64,000 nucleotides of DNA, from NCBI GenBank assembly GCA_028283855.1, contig JAPWJX010000005.1, positions 209,149-273,148 of the forward strand, in the 5' to 3' direction. The notes beneath the pieces were generated by a model. That model ran no database searches, was not told the DNA's origin, and worked only from the letters and a program-made list of their open reading frames with translations. Source of the stretch: Verrucomicrobium sp. GTDB lineage: Bacteria > Verrucomicrobiota > Verrucomicrobiia > Methylacidiphilales > GAS474. Shown here in pieces: positions 10,900 to 19,779 of this stretch; the stretch's first letter is position 1; every line of letters starts with the position of its first letter. The position numbers were made by a program, and so were the translations under genes.

Positions 10900-11688
10900 A
10901 TGGCCATCCTTCGCAAAAAGATCGTCGCCGGAAACTGGAAGATGAACCGCACCGCGGCCGACGCCCGGAAGCTGGTCAACGAGGTCTTCCTCGGCGTGAA
11001 GAAGTTCGACGCCGTCGACATCGTCCTTTGCCCGCCCTTCACCGCCCTCTCCGCCGTCTCCGAGATGCTGGCGGACGTGCCCAACGTCTTCCTGGGCGCG
11101 CAGAACGTCCACCAGGCCGCCAGCGGCGCCTACACGGGGGAAATCTCCGTCGAGATGCTGCGGGAGCTGCACTGCCGCTACGTCATCATCGGCCACTCGG
11201 AGCGCCGCCAGTATTTTCATGAGAGCGACGAGCTGGTCTGCCAAAAGGTGAAGGCCGCCCTGGCCGGGAACCTCCGCCCCATCGTCTGCGTCGGCGAGAC
11301 GCTGGAGGAGCGCGAGTCCGGCTCCTGGCGCGACGTCCTTTTCCGCCAGATCACCGTGGGCCTGCAGGGCATCCCGGAGTCCGACCTGGCCGACATGGTC
11401 ATCGCCTACGAGCCCGTCTGGGCCATCGGCACAGGCCGCACCGCCACCCCGGAGCAGGCGCAGGAGACCCACGCCTACGTGCGCGGCGTCGTCGCCCAGC
11501 ACATCTCCGCCGAGGTGGCGCGCAAGCTCCGCATCCAATACGGCGGCAGCGTCAAGCCGGAGAACGCCGCCGAGATCCTTCACCAGCCCGACATCGACGG
11601 CGCGCTGGTCGGCGGGGCCAGCCTGGACGGCCGCGCTTTTTCCTCTATCGTCCTCAGCGCGGGGGTGGAAGCTCCCGCCGCCGCCTAA
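10900..11688 (+). CDS. tpiA: Triosephosphate isomerase
   Basis: Interconverts dihydroxyacetone phosphate and glyceraldehyde-3-phosphate. 262 aa. GNWKMN (11-16) holds the substrate-binding Asn and Lys. IIGHSERR carries catalytic His99. AYEPVWAIGTG carries catalytic Glu171 and the closing loop 6. YGGSVKPEN and GALVGGASL form the phosphate site. It lies five bases after pgk and 12 bases before secG. Confidence 0.97.
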   Translation: MAILRKKIVAGNWKMNRTAADARKLVNEVFLGVKKFDAVDIVLCPPFTALSAVSEMLADVPNVFLGAQNVHQAASGAYTGEISVEMLRELHCRYVIIGHSERRQYFHESDELVCQKVKAALAGNLRPIVCVGETLEERESGSWRDVLFRQITVGLQGIPESDLADMVIAYEPVWAIGTGRTATPEQAQETHAYVRGVVAQHISAEVARKLRIQYGGSVKPENAAEILHQPDIDGALVGGASLDGRAFSSIVLSAGVEAPAAA

Positions 11689-11700
11689 CCCACACATCCC

Positions 11701-12030
11701 ATGATCAACTTCTTCATCGGCTTCCTGCTCGTCGTTTTCTTCGGCGTCTCGGGCCTTCTCATCCTCGCCATCCTCATGCAGCGCAGCAAGCAGGACGGCC
11801 TCGGCGCGGCCTTCGGCGGCGGCCTGACGGAGTCGGTCTTCGGCGCGCAGACCTCCACCATCCTCATCCGCTTCACCTCCTGGCTGATCGGCATCTTCTT
11901 CCTGAGCGCCATCGCCCTGGCCTGGCTCTACGGCCACCGCGGCCGCCAGGAGACCGACCTCTCCCGCCGCCTCCACGGGACCCCGGCTGCCCAGACGGCC
12001 CCGGCCACGCCCGCTCCGAAGGCTCCTTAG
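11701..12030 (+). CDS. secG: Preprotein translocase subunit SecG
   Basis: Small inner-membrane partner of SecYE. 109 aa. It has two membrane helices (about 3-25 and 52-76) separated by the conserved cytoplasmic loop MQRSKQDGLGAAFGGGL. A Pro/Ala-rich tail follows and is probably unstructured. The gene follows tpiA by 12 bases; tpiA-secG linkage is common in bacteria, which supports both calls. Confidence 0.93.
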   Translation: MINFFIGFLLVVFFGVSGLLILAILMQRSKQDGLGAAFGGGLTESVFGAQTSTILIRFTSWLIGIFFLSAIALAWLYGHRGRQETDLSRRLHGTPAAQTAPATPAPKAP

Positions 12031-12050
12031 CCTTTTCCCCGGTGGGCTGG

Positions 12051-13619
12051 ATGCGCGTCCTTCCGGTTCTCTTCTGCCTCCTTTTGGGCGGATGCGGCCG
12101 GGCGTTGCCGCCCGCCGACTTCACCTTCATCAACGGCGCGGAGCCGGAGACGCTGGACCCCCACGTCGTCACCGGCCAGCCGGAGATCCGGCTCTGCGAA
12201 GCCCTTTTCGAGGGGCTGACCTCCCGCGACGGCCGCGGCGCGATCATCCCCGGCATCGCGGAAAAGTGGGACGTCTCCGCCGACGGGCGCGTCTACACCT
12301 TTCACCTGCGTGCCGCCCGCTGGAGCAACGGGGACCCGCTCACCTCCGCCGATTTCCTCAACTCCTGGCGCCGCGCGCTGGAGCCCCTGACCGCTTCCGA
12401 ATACGCCTACCAGTATTACCCGATCGTCAACGCGCAGGCCTACAACACCGGCGCGCTTTCCGACTTTGCCGAGGTCGGCGTGAAGGCGCCCGATCCGCAG
12501 ACCCTCCGCGTCACCCTTTCCGCGCCGACGCCCTACTTCCTCGACCTCTGCGCCTGCTCCACCCTGGCGCCGATCCACCTGGGCGCGATGAAGCAGTGGG
12601 GGGAGGACTGGATCAAGCCCGGCAAGCTCGTCACCGACGGCCCCTACACCCTGGGCGCCTGGCGGATCAACGACCGGATCACCCTGGTGAAAAATCCGCA
12701 CTATTGGCGGGCCCGGGACGTCGCCTTCCGCCGGATCGACGCCCTCTCCCTTTCTTCCGCCACCACCGCCTTTAACCTCTTCCACTCCGGGGAGGCGGGG
12801 CTGATCCTGGACAAGTCGATGGTCCCGGCCTTCTTCATCGACGCCCTGAGGTCGAAATCCTATTTCCATTCCCAGCCCATCTACGGGACCTACTTCTACC
12901 GCTTCAACGTCACGCGCAAGCCCCTGAAGGACCCGCGCGTCCGCCTGGCCCTGGCCTTGGCCGTCGATCGCAAGCGGCTGGTCGACCGAATCACCCGCGC
13001 CGGGGAACCGCCCGCCGGCACCTTCGTCCCGCCGGGCATCGGCGGCTACACCCCGCCGGAGGGGATGAGCTACGACCCGGCGCGCGCGCGGAAGCTCCTG
13101 GCCGCCGCCGGATTCCCGGGAGGGAAGGGCTTCCCCGTCCTCTCCGTCCTCTACAACAGCAGCGAGCAGAACGAGCAGATCGCCACGGAGATCCAGGACA
13201 TGTGGCGGGAGAACCTGGGCATCTCCATCGAGCTGCGGAACCAGGAATGGAAGGTCTACCTCAACTCCTTGAGCGAGCTCGATTACGACATCGCCCGCTC
13301 CAGCTGGGTGGCCGATTACCCCGATCCGAACACCTTCCTCGACTGCTTCATGAGCGGCCGGGGGAACAACCGCACCGGCTGGTCTTCCGCCCGCTACGAC
13401 GGGCTGATCGAGGAGGCCTGCCGCCAGCCGGACCGCGCCGCCCGCTACGCCCTTTTCCGCCAGGCGGAGGAAATCCTCAGCCAGGAGGCCCCCATCGCGC
13501 CGCTCTACAATTACGTGGCCATCTCCATCTATCGTCCCGACCACCTGGGCGGCTTCTTCCCGAATGCGATGGACGAGCACCCCCTGCGTGAGCTTTTTTG
13601 GAGGGAACCCGCGCCATGA
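12051..13619 (+). CDS. Peptide ABC transporter, substrate-binding lipoprotein (OppA family)
   Basis: Family-5 solute-binding protein, 522 aa, predicted to be tethered to the membrane by a lipobox (LLGGC, acyl-Cys15 from the ATG at 12051). Family hallmarks are EPETLDPHVVTG, the AEKWDVSADGRVYTFHLR motif, WSNGDPLTSADFLNSWRR, and a C-terminal SSWVADYPDPNTFLD segment. These point to an oligopeptide importer of the Opp/Dpp type. A GTG nine bases upstream is an alternative start, but the ATG gives a better lipoprotein signal. It overlaps the permease gene by four bases (ATGA). No ATPase genes follow the two permeases in this window. Confidence 0.92.
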   Translation: MRVLPVLFCLLLGGCGRALPPADFTFINGAEPETLDPHVVTGQPEIRLCEALFEGLTSRDGRGAIIPGIAEKWDVSADGRVYTFHLRAARWSNGDPLTSADFLNSWRRALEPLTASEYAYQYYPIVNAQAYNTGALSDFAEVGVKAPDPQTLRVTLSAPTPYFLDLCACSTLAPIHLGAMKQWGEDWIKPGKLVTDGPYTLGAWRINDRITLVKNPHYWRARDVAFRRIDALSLSSATTAFNLFHSGEAGLILDKSMVPAFFIDALRSKSYFHSQPIYGTYFYRFNVTRKPLKDPRVRLALALAVDRKRLVDRITRAGEPPAGTFVPPGIGGYTPPEGMSYDPARARKLLAAAGFPGGKGFPVLSVLYNSSEQNEQIATEIQDMWRENLGISIELRNQEWKVYLNSLSELDYDIARSSWVADYPDPNTFLDCFMSGRGNNRTGWSSARYDGLIEEACRQPDRAARYALFRQAEEILSQEAPIAPLYNYVAISIYRPDHLGGFFPNAMDEHPLRELFWREPAP

Positions 13620-14533
13620 CCGGATTCCTCCTTCGCCGCATCCTGGCCGCCGTACCGGTCCTCCTGGCCGTGGTCACCTTGACCTTCCTCCTCATGCGCC
13701 TGGCGCCGGGCAGCCCCTTCAGCACGGAACGGTCCTTTCCTCCGGCCATTCTCCGCCAGCTGGAGGCCCGCTACCAGCTGGACGGGACGCCCGGCCAGCA
13801 ATACCTCCACTACCTCGACCACCTCCGCCACGGCGACTTGGGCCTCTCCACCCGCTACCGGAACCGCACGGTCAACGAGGTGCTTAAGCAGACGCTGCCC
13901 GTCTCCCTCACGCTCGGCGCGGCGGCCTTCGTCGTCGCCCTCGGCATCGGCGTGGGGTTGGGATCGTTCGCGGCGGTCTTTCACAACCGGGCCGCCGACC
14001 GGCTGGCCATGTTCGCCGCCCTCCTGGGCATCTCCCTGCCGGTCTTCGTCCTGGCGCCGCTGTTCATCCTTCTCTTCGGCGTCGCCTGGAAGTGGGTGCC
14101 GGTGGCGGGCTGGGGCGGGTTCCGGGAATTGATCCTCCCGGCGGTCTGCCTGGCGCTGCCCTTTGCGGCGGCCATCGCCCGGCTCATGCGCGCCAGCCTG
14201 CTGGACGTGCTGGGGCAGGATTTCATCCGCACCGCGCGGGCAAAGGGTATGACGGAGGAGCGCGTCGTCCTGGTCCACGCGCTGAAGGTGGCGATCCTGC
14301 CGGTCGTCTCCTACGCAGGCCCCCTGGCGGCCAATCTTTTGACCGGCTCCCTCGTCATCGAGCAGCTTTTCGCGATTCCCGGCATCGGGCCGTTCTTCGT
14401 GAACAGCGTGCTGAACCGCGACCTCTTCATGGTCGGCGGCATCGTCCTCCTCTACAGCGTCCTGCTCATCGGCTTCAACATCGTGGTCGATATTCTCTAC
14501 GCGTGGCTCGACCGCCGCATCCGCCTGACATGA
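13616..14533 (+). CDS. Peptide ABC transporter permease (OppB/DppB family)
   Basis: 305 aa inner-membrane permease with an N-terminal helix (FLLRRILAAVPVLLAVVTLTF), the family motif RLAPGSPF, and about five more membrane helices. The cytoplasmic EAA-like coupling loop RTARAKGMTEERVVLVHALK contacts the ATPase. The ATG at 13616 overlaps the binding-protein stop and has GGAGGG ten bases upstream. It ends by overlapping the next permease start (ATGA), so the three genes form one translationally coupled unit. Confidence 0.93.
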   Translation: MTGFLLRRILAAVPVLLAVVTLTFLLMRLAPGSPFSTERSFPPAILRQLEARYQLDGTPGQQYLHYLDHLRHGDLGLSTRYRNRTVNEVLKQTLPVSLTLGAAAFVVALGIGVGLGSFAAVFHNRAADRLAMFAALLGISLPVFVLAPLFILLFGVAWKWVPVAGWGGFRELILPAVCLALPFAAAIARLMRASLLDVLGQDFIRTARAKGMTEERVVLVHALKVAILPVVSYAGPLAANLLTGSLVIEQLFAIPGIGPFFVNSVLNRDLFMVGGIVLLYSVLLIGFNIVVDILYAWLDRRIRLT

Positions 14534-15420
14534 AGATGAGCCGCCGCTTCTGGTCCGATCCGGCACTGGCCGCTTCCGCCGTCCTGCTGGTCCTCCTGGT
14601 CCTGGCCGCCGTCGCGGGGCCGCTCCTCACCGGCTACCGCTACGACCAGACCTCCGCCGCCCAGTTCCAGCCGCCCAGCGCCGCCCACTGGTTCGGCACC
14701 GACCTGCACGGGCGCGACCTTTTGACGCGCCTGCTTTACGGCGCGCGGATATCCTTCCTCGTCGGCCTTGTGGGTGCTTTCGTCAGCCTGGTCATCGGCG
14801 TCTCCTACGGGGCCATGGCGGGTTATCTGGGCGGGCGGATCGACAATTTCATGATGCGCGTCGTCGACACCCTCTACGCGCTGCCCAGCCTCATCTTCGT
14901 CATCGTCCTCATCGCGGCGCTGGAGCAGCCCGTGGCGCGGCTCTTTTCCCATGCCTCCGATCCCTCCCTGCGTGCGCAGGTGCGGTTGGCCCTTCTCTTC
15001 ATCGGCCTCGGCTGCGTGGAGTGGCTGACCATGGCCCGCGTCGTCCGGGGACAGGTATTGGTCATCAAGGAGCTACCCTTCGTCCAGGCTTCCCGCACCC
15101 TGGGGCAGGGGCCGTGGCAAATCCTGATCCGCCACCTGCTGCCCAATGTCCTGGGCATCGTCCTGGTCTATCTGACGCTGAGCATCCCCGCGGTGATCCT
15201 TCAGGAATCGTTCCTCAGCTTCCTGGGATTGGGCGTGCAGGCCCCGGCGGCCTCTCTGGGCTCCCTCATGGCGGACGGCGCGCAGGTCATCAACCCGCTG
15301 CGCGTCTCCTGGTGGCTCCTCGTCTTCCCGGGCCTCTTCATGGCCCTGACGCTCCTCTCCCTCAATTTCCTGGGGGACGGCTTGCGCGACCTGCTCGATC
15401 CGCGATCAATCCGGCGGTAA
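14530..15420 (+). CDS. Peptide ABC transporter permease (OppC/DppC family)
   Basis: 296 aa second permease. The N-terminal OppC_N region has a helix, then the FGTDLHGRDLLTRLLYGAR signature (about 57-75). The transmembrane domain contains the coupling loop VQASRTLGQGPWQILIRHLL, and QESFLSFLGLGVQAP lies close to the C-terminal third. It forms the membrane pore with the preceding permease. The last 59 bases overlap the convergent aminotransferase gene. The partner ATPases (OppD/F) must be encoded elsewhere or shared with another system. Confidence 0.93.
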   Translation: MKMSRRFWSDPALAASAVLLVLLVLAAVAGPLLTGYRYDQTSAAQFQPPSAAHWFGTDLHGRDLLTRLLYGARISFLVGLVGAFVSLVIGVSYGAMAGYLGGRIDNFMMRVVDTLYALPSLIFVIVLIAALEQPVARLFSHASDPSLRAQVRLALLFIGLGCVEWLTMARVVRGQVLVIKELPFVQASRTLGQGPWQILIRHLLPNVLGIVLVYLTLSIPAVILQESFLSFLGLGVQAPAASLGSLMADGAQVINPLRVSWWLLVFPGLFMALTLLSLNFLGDGLRDLLDPRSIRR

Positions 15421-16048
15421 CCGGCCCGGTGGCCAGGGTGCGCCCATTCCAGGCGCAGACCGCGCGGATGCCGATCCAGCTGTTCGTGACGAAGATCTCG
15501 TCCGCCTCGTCGAGCGCCTGAGCGGGGTAATCGCCCTCTTCCACGGCGGCGTGCCGCAGCACCCATCCGCGCACCACGCCCGTGCGGCAGCCCGCTTCCG
15601 AGCGCGGCGTGTGGAGGCGGCCCGTTTTCACCCAAAAGAGATTGCTCATGGCCCCGGTGGCCAGCAGGCCGTGCTCGTTGAGGAGAACAGCCTCGTCCGC
15701 CTCCACGCTCCGGCGGGCCTGCCAATGGGTCAGGTAGCTGATCGTCTTGTGCCGGGCATCCCAATTCCGGCTGCCCAGCCGCTGCGGGGCCAGGGCCAGG
15801 CGATAGGGAACGGGGGCGGGATCGGCTTCCGGGGAAAAGAACTCGGAGAGGTTTCCCTCCGCGTCGACGATCCAGCGCCAGCGGCCCGTTTCCTGGGGCA
15901 GGGAGCGTTCCGGCCTCTCTCCACGCAGAGGAATGGCCAGGGCCGCCGCCGAGGCGCGGAGCGTTTCCCAATGCTCCGCCGCCTCCAGGGGGGCGCCGTC
16001 TTTCACGCGGAGCGTTTCAAAGAGGCCGAGCCAGGGCAGGAAGGACAT
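15362..16048 (-). CDS. Class IV aminotransferase-fold PLP enzyme (aminodeoxychorismate lyase-like)
   Basis: 228 aa, a short member of PLP fold type IV. It has the catalytic lysine region RHKTISYLTHWQARR, then DEAVLLNEHGLLATGAMSN (cofactor-binding glycines and the loop before the strand) and TGVVRGWVL. The family contains 4-amino-4-deoxychorismate lyase (PabC, folate), branched-chain and D-amino-acid aminotransferases. The short length favours PabC, but no pabA/pabB lies nearby, so the substrate stays open. It is convergent with, and overlaps, the OppC-like permease, and diverges from the pseudouridine synthase across 35 bases. Confidence 0.8.
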   Translation of the reverse strand: MSFLPWLGLFETLRVKDGAPLEAAEHWETLRASAAALAIPLRGERPERSLPQETGRWRWIVDAEGNLSEFFSPEADPAPVPYRLALAPQRLGSRNWDARHKTISYLTHWQARRSVEADEAVLLNEHGLLATGAMSNLFWVKTGRLHTPRSEAGCRTGVVRGWVLRHAAVEEGDYPAQALDEADEIFVTNSWIGIRAVCAWNGRTLATGPVTAGLIADRAGRASRPPGN

Positions 16049-16083
16049 TGCCCCGATCGTGCCGCACTTCTATTTTCGGCGCA

Positions 16084-16635
16084 ATGGTCCTTGCCTTCCA
16101 CAAGCCTTACGGCGTCCTAAGCCAGTTCACTCCGGACGGCTCGCCCAACCGGACGCTGGCCGAGTTCGGCTTCCCGAAAGGGGTCTATCCCCTGGGCCGT
16201 CTCGACTCCGACAGTGAGGGGCTCCTTCTCCTCAGCGACGAGCCGGGGCTGAACAACCGTCTCCTGGACCCTGCCCGGGGCCATCGCCGGACCTACTGGG
16301 CGCAGGTGGAGCGGCTGCCGGACGCCGCCGCGCTGGAAAAGCTCTCACGCGGCGTGACGATCCAAGACTATCGAACGCGCCCGTGCCACGCGTGGCTCCT
16401 GGACCCCCAGCCGGCGATTCCCCCGCGCGATCCGCCGGTCCGTTTCCGCAAGAACGTGCCGGACTGTTGGATCGGCCTGGAGCTGGTGGAGGGAAAGAAC
16501 CGCCAAGTCCGGCGGATGACGGCCGCCATCGGCCATCCCACGCTGCGGCTCCTGCGGGTGGAGATTGAGGGGATCGCGTTGACGAACCTGGGCCTGGAGC
16601 CGGGCCGGTGGAAGCCTATTCCGGCAAAATGGTGA
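16084..16635 (+). CDS. RluE-like rRNA pseudouridine synthase
   Basis: 183 aa. Small RsuA/RluB/E/F-family synthase that isomerises a uridine in ribosomal RNA. It shows FHKPYGVLSQF (motif I), the catalytic GRLDSDSEGLLLLS (Asp in GRLD), and the closing VEGKNRQVRRMTAAIGHPT and LRLLRVEIEGI motifs. It lacks the N-terminal S4 domain, as RluE does; in E. coli RluE modifies 23S U2457. The ATG at 16084 is chosen because the earlier in-frame start adds residues with no family match. Its 3' end overlaps the convergent glycosyltransferase by 20 bases. Confidence 0.88.
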   Translation: MVLAFHKPYGVLSQFTPDGSPNRTLAEFGFPKGVYPLGRLDSDSEGLLLLSDEPGLNNRLLDPARGHRRTYWAQVERLPDAAALEKLSRGVTIQDYRTRPCHAWLLDPQPAIPPRDPPVRFRKNVPDCWIGLELVEGKNRQVRRMTAAIGHPTLRLLRVEIEGIALTNLGLEPGRWKPIPAKW

Positions 16636-18157
16636 GATTGCCCGTGGCGGCGTAGGCGCGCCAGGCCTTCGGATCGGTGGTGAGGGGGAGCTTCTCCTCC
16701 CACAGCTGCTGGATTTCCCGCCCGTGCTGCTGGAATACCTCCAGCACCCGGTCCAGCCGTCCGGAAAGGTGGGCGTGGAGCGCCGGATGGGGCTGCGGCT
16801 GGATCTCCGGCGGATAAAGGCCCAGCTCCTGCCGCTGGGGCTGAAGGCATCCGGGCAGGACCCGGGAACGGAAGTGGGGCCATCCGGCCAGGAAGTGTTC
16901 CAGCCCCATGATGAGCGAGGCGGCGCCCAGATGGCGGTGTTTGAGGAGGTGGCCCATCGCCCGGCCCACATTGTTATGGAAAAGGGCGGTGCAGGCGGCC
17001 TGGCCGCGCCGCGCGTTGTGGAGTAGGAGGTTGTATTGCTCCAGGAAAAGAGTCTCCGGGGCCGCGCCGCGCCGCTCCAGGGAATAGAACTGCCACGTGC
17101 CGACGCCGGGCAGCATCCGCACGGAGTGGCCCGCCTCCGCCAGCCTCCGCCCGTAATCGAGGTCGTGGGAAAGGAAGAGAGGCAGGGGCAGCCCGATTTG
17201 GCGGACCACCGCCGCCGGGATAAGGCAAAAGGACCACGTCGGCACCTGGCCCGTTTTTGGCAGCGTGCAGACGTCCAGGCCGTCCGGCTTGCCCGCGTCG
17301 AGCCGGTGCAGGAGCGGGTAGCCTTGCCAGAAGTCCCGGTCGTTCTGGTGGAGGATCGACCCGGCGGAGGAAATCAGGTGCGGCTGGAGCGGGTCCAGGA
17401 AGATGCCGCCCAGGACAAAAGGCGCGCGGGCCAGCTGCGCCGCGCGCAAGGCCCGCAGGATGACGTCGACGTCGAACTCGACATCGTCGTCGAGCGTCAG
17501 GAAGTGGGTGGCGTCCCCGTCCCATTCCTCCAGGAAAGCGCGGCCGATGCCGCCCGCGCCGCCCAGGTTCCGCTGCGCGGTCACGCGGCAGCGCGGTCCG
17601 GCCAAGGGCGCCAGAACGGGGCGGGCGCTTTGCTCGACGATGTGAAGGCGCACCCCCTCCGCCTCCAGCAGGGGATCGGTCAGGACCTTTTCCAGGTAGC
17701 CGGTGGGCCGCCGGACGGCGGCGAGGACTGCCAGCTTTGCCGGGGGCAGGGGATCGGCAGTCCGCCAGGAACCTTCCCGCAGAGCGCCGCGCACGGTGAA
17801 ACGGAGGCGCAGGGCGTGGCGGCAGGCTTCCGCATCCAGGTCAAACGCGTGGGAGAACTCCCCGGAAGCGGTGAAGGAGCCCAAGGAACGGGCCAGGCCC
17901 AGCGCGTCCTGGGAAAAGATTTCGATCCGGGCTTCCCCCTCCACGAGCAAGCTCAGGGAAAGCGTCCGCAGGGTGGTGAGGGATCTCCACGCGGCCAGCG
18001 GGAAGGAGTTGAAGAACGTGTCGCCGTCCAGGAGGCCGCCTTCCTCCTGCCAGTAGAGCCGGTTCCGTTTCCGCCGCCAGGCGGTTTGGCTAAAGAGCGT
18101 CGCCTCGACCTGCGGGTCTTCCGGGGCAAAGCGGATGCGTTGGAGGATGCCGCTCAC
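16616..18157 (-). CDS. GlfT2-like glycosyltransferase, copy 1 of a tandem pair
   Basis: 513 aa. Three parts are visible. An N-terminal beta-rich region (about 1-135) includes DTFFNSFPLAAWRSLTTL. A GT-A glycosyltransferase domain (about 140-400) contains the metal-binding FLTLDDDVEFD (Asp223-225). A C-terminal helical tail (about 400-513) follows. This order resembles mycobacterial galactofuranosyltransferase GlfT2 and related GT2 enzymes, and I infer the family from layout and the DDD motif. The donor sugar is not provable. The GTG at 18157 is chosen because it overlaps the upstream paralogue's stop (GTGA) and gives an N-terminus (SGILQRIRF) that aligns with that paralogue (SLLLQRVRL). Last gene of the six-gene minus-strand string. 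Confidence 0.8.
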   Translation of the reverse strand: MSGILQRIRFAPEDPQVEATLFSQTAWRRKRNRLYWQEEGGLLDGDTFFNSFPLAAWRSLTTLRTLSLSLLVEGEARIEIFSQDALGLARSLGSFTASGEFSHAFDLDAEACRHALRLRFTVRGALREGSWRTADPLPPAKLAVLAAVRRPTGYLEKVLTDPLLEAEGVRLHIVEQSARPVLAPLAGPRCRVTAQRNLGGAGGIGRAFLEEWDGDATHFLTLDDDVEFDVDVILRALRAAQLARAPFVLGGIFLDPLQPHLISSAGSILHQNDRDFWQGYPLLHRLDAGKPDGLDVCTLPKTGQVPTWSFCLIPAAVVRQIGLPLPLFLSHDLDYGRRLAEAGHSVRMLPGVGTWQFYSLERRGAAPETLFLEQYNLLLHNARRGQAACTALFHNNVGRAMGHLLKHRHLGAASLIMGLEHFLAGWPHFRSRVLPGCLQPQRQELGLYPPEIQPQPHPALHAHLSGRLDRVLEVFQQHGREIQQLWEEKLPLTTDPKAWRAYAATGNLTILPE

Positions 18158-19779
18158 GCCGCGAAGCCCTCCAGGCTGCCGTGGGCAAAGTAATGCTCCC
18201 ACGCCGCCGGAGCGTAGGAGAGGGGAAGCTTTTGGGCCAAGGAAGTCCGGGCCGTTTCCCCTTCGGCATCGGCCAAGGCGGCGAGGCGGCGTTCCAGGGA
18301 GGAGGCCTGTTCCCCGCTGGGAACGGGGGTTTCCTCTTCATTCAAAAGGTAGACGTCCAGCTCGGTCCGGAGCGTTTCCAGGTGCTGCGGAAAACGGCGG
18401 GTGGAAAAGTGCCGCCAGCCCGCGAAGGCGTCTTCCATCGCGCCGAGGAGGGCCGCGGCGCGCCGGTATTGATGGCGGGAGAGCAGTGCCTCCGTTTCCT
18501 CCGCCAGATAGTCCAGGAAAGGCCGGAACGCCTCGGGATGATGGACGGCGTGGTAGACCAGCAGGCTGTAGACATTCAGCCGCATCATCCAGGGAGCCGT
18601 CTTCTTGCGGAAGGGCTGGTGCCAGACGCCGATGCCCGGGGGGACGTGAACGGCGTATCCTGCGGCCAGCGCGCGGGTGCTGTATTCGATGTCGTCCCAG
18701 CGGACGAAGAACGGCGCGGGCAGCCCGATTTGCTGCATGAGCGAGGCGGGGAACATGCAGAACCACCAGGCTGCGAAGTCGGAGGCGAAGGGGATCTGCG
18801 CCCCGTCGAGCGCGCCGGGGAGATCGACGGAGAGGCCGGAGAAGCGGGGATCGACTTCCCGGAACCCCTTGTCCGTGGCGGTGAGCCGGTCGCCGATGCC
18901 CTGCAGCACGTTCGGCTGAAGGAGGTCGAGCATCACGCCGCCGACGACCAGCGGCTGCCGGGAGAATTGGAAAAGTCGCAGCGCGCGCAGGACCGAATCG
19001 GTCTCCAGGAAGATGTCGTCGTCCAGGATCAGGAAGTGGGTCGGCGCGGGGGAGGATTTCCCCGCCTCATACAGGGCGCGGGTGACGCCGCCGCTGCAAC
19101 CCAGATTGGGCTGGCGGACGATGCGGCAGCGTTCCGGATCGACGGGCTCCAGCTCTTCCCGGTCGCTCTGGTCGGTGACCCAGAGGATGACGCCTTCCCG
19201 CCGCAGGACCTCGTCCTCCATGAGGTGCCGGATGAGCCGCTGGGCGTAGCGGGCCCGGTTATGGGTGGGGAAGACCACGGCCAGGCGCGGGGCGGCGGCG
19301 GGCGCCTCGTCCCGGGTCGTCCATTCCCCGCCCAGGAGGCGGGCGCCGCCTTCCTGGCCGGTCAGGGAAAAGCTGAAGCGGAGCGCCTGGTCCAGGGCGC
19401 CGTCGAAGTCGTGCTGAAAGAGGCCCTGGGCAACGGCGGCGGCCAGGCGCCGCCGCTCCCCGCGCTCATCGTGGACGAAGACCTCCACCAAGGCGTTCCC
19501 CTCCATTTCCAGCCGCAGGGAAAGGGTCCGCAGCGGCGCGAGCCGCCGCCAGGTGGAAAAAAAGAAGGCGTTAAAAAAGGTGTCGAAGGAGGCCGTGGCC
19601 CCGGCGGCTATTTGGAGAAAGCTCTCCTCTTCCCGCACGTCCTGCCGGGGCGCGCTCCAATAGGCCGTCTGGCCTCGCCGCAGCCAGAGGGTGTCGTCGT
19701 GGGGGGTGAAGGAGGCGGCCTCGCCCGTCTCCTCCCGTTCCAGGCGGCAGAGGCGGACCCGCTGGAGAAGGAGGCTCAT
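18154..19779 (-). CDS. GlfT2-like glycosyltransferase, copy 2 of a tandem pair
   Basis: 541 aa paralogue of the gene downstream. The N-terminal beta domain (about 1-160) carries DTFFNAFFFSTWRRLAPLRT, clearly matching the other copy. The GT-A domain (about 163-420) has the motif VVFPTHNRARYAQRLIRHL, a glycine-rich acceptor loop NLGCSGGVTRAL and the metal site FLILDDDIFLET (Asp253-255). Downstream lie a WDDIEYSTRA segment and a helical C-terminal tail. The start ATG directly abuts the stop of the upstream glycosyltransferase (TGA-ATG). Probable function is building a repeating surface glycan. No UDP-galactopyranose mutase is visible to confirm galactofuranose. Confidence 0.82.
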   Translation of the reverse strand: MSLLLQRVRLCRLEREETGEAASFTPHDDTLWLRRGQTAYWSAPRQDVREEESFLQIAAGATASFDTFFNAFFFSTWRRLAPLRTLSLRLEMEGNALVEVFVHDERGERRRLAAAVAQGLFQHDFDGALDQALRFSFSLTGQEGGARLLGGEWTTRDEAPAAAPRLAVVFPTHNRARYAQRLIRHLMEDEVLRREGVILWVTDQSDREELEPVDPERCRIVRQPNLGCSGGVTRALYEAGKSSPAPTHFLILDDDIFLETDSVLRALRLFQFSRQPLVVGGVMLDLLQPNVLQGIGDRLTATDKGFREVDPRFSGLSVDLPGALDGAQIPFASDFAAWWFCMFPASLMQQIGLPAPFFVRWDDIEYSTRALAAGYAVHVPPGIGVWHQPFRKKTAPWMMRLNVYSLLVYHAVHHPEAFRPFLDYLAEETEALLSRHQYRRAAALLGAMEDAFAGWRHFSTRRFPQHLETLRTELDVYLLNEEETPVPSGEQASSLERRLAALADAEGETARTSLAQKLPLSYAPAAWEHYFAHGSLEGFAA

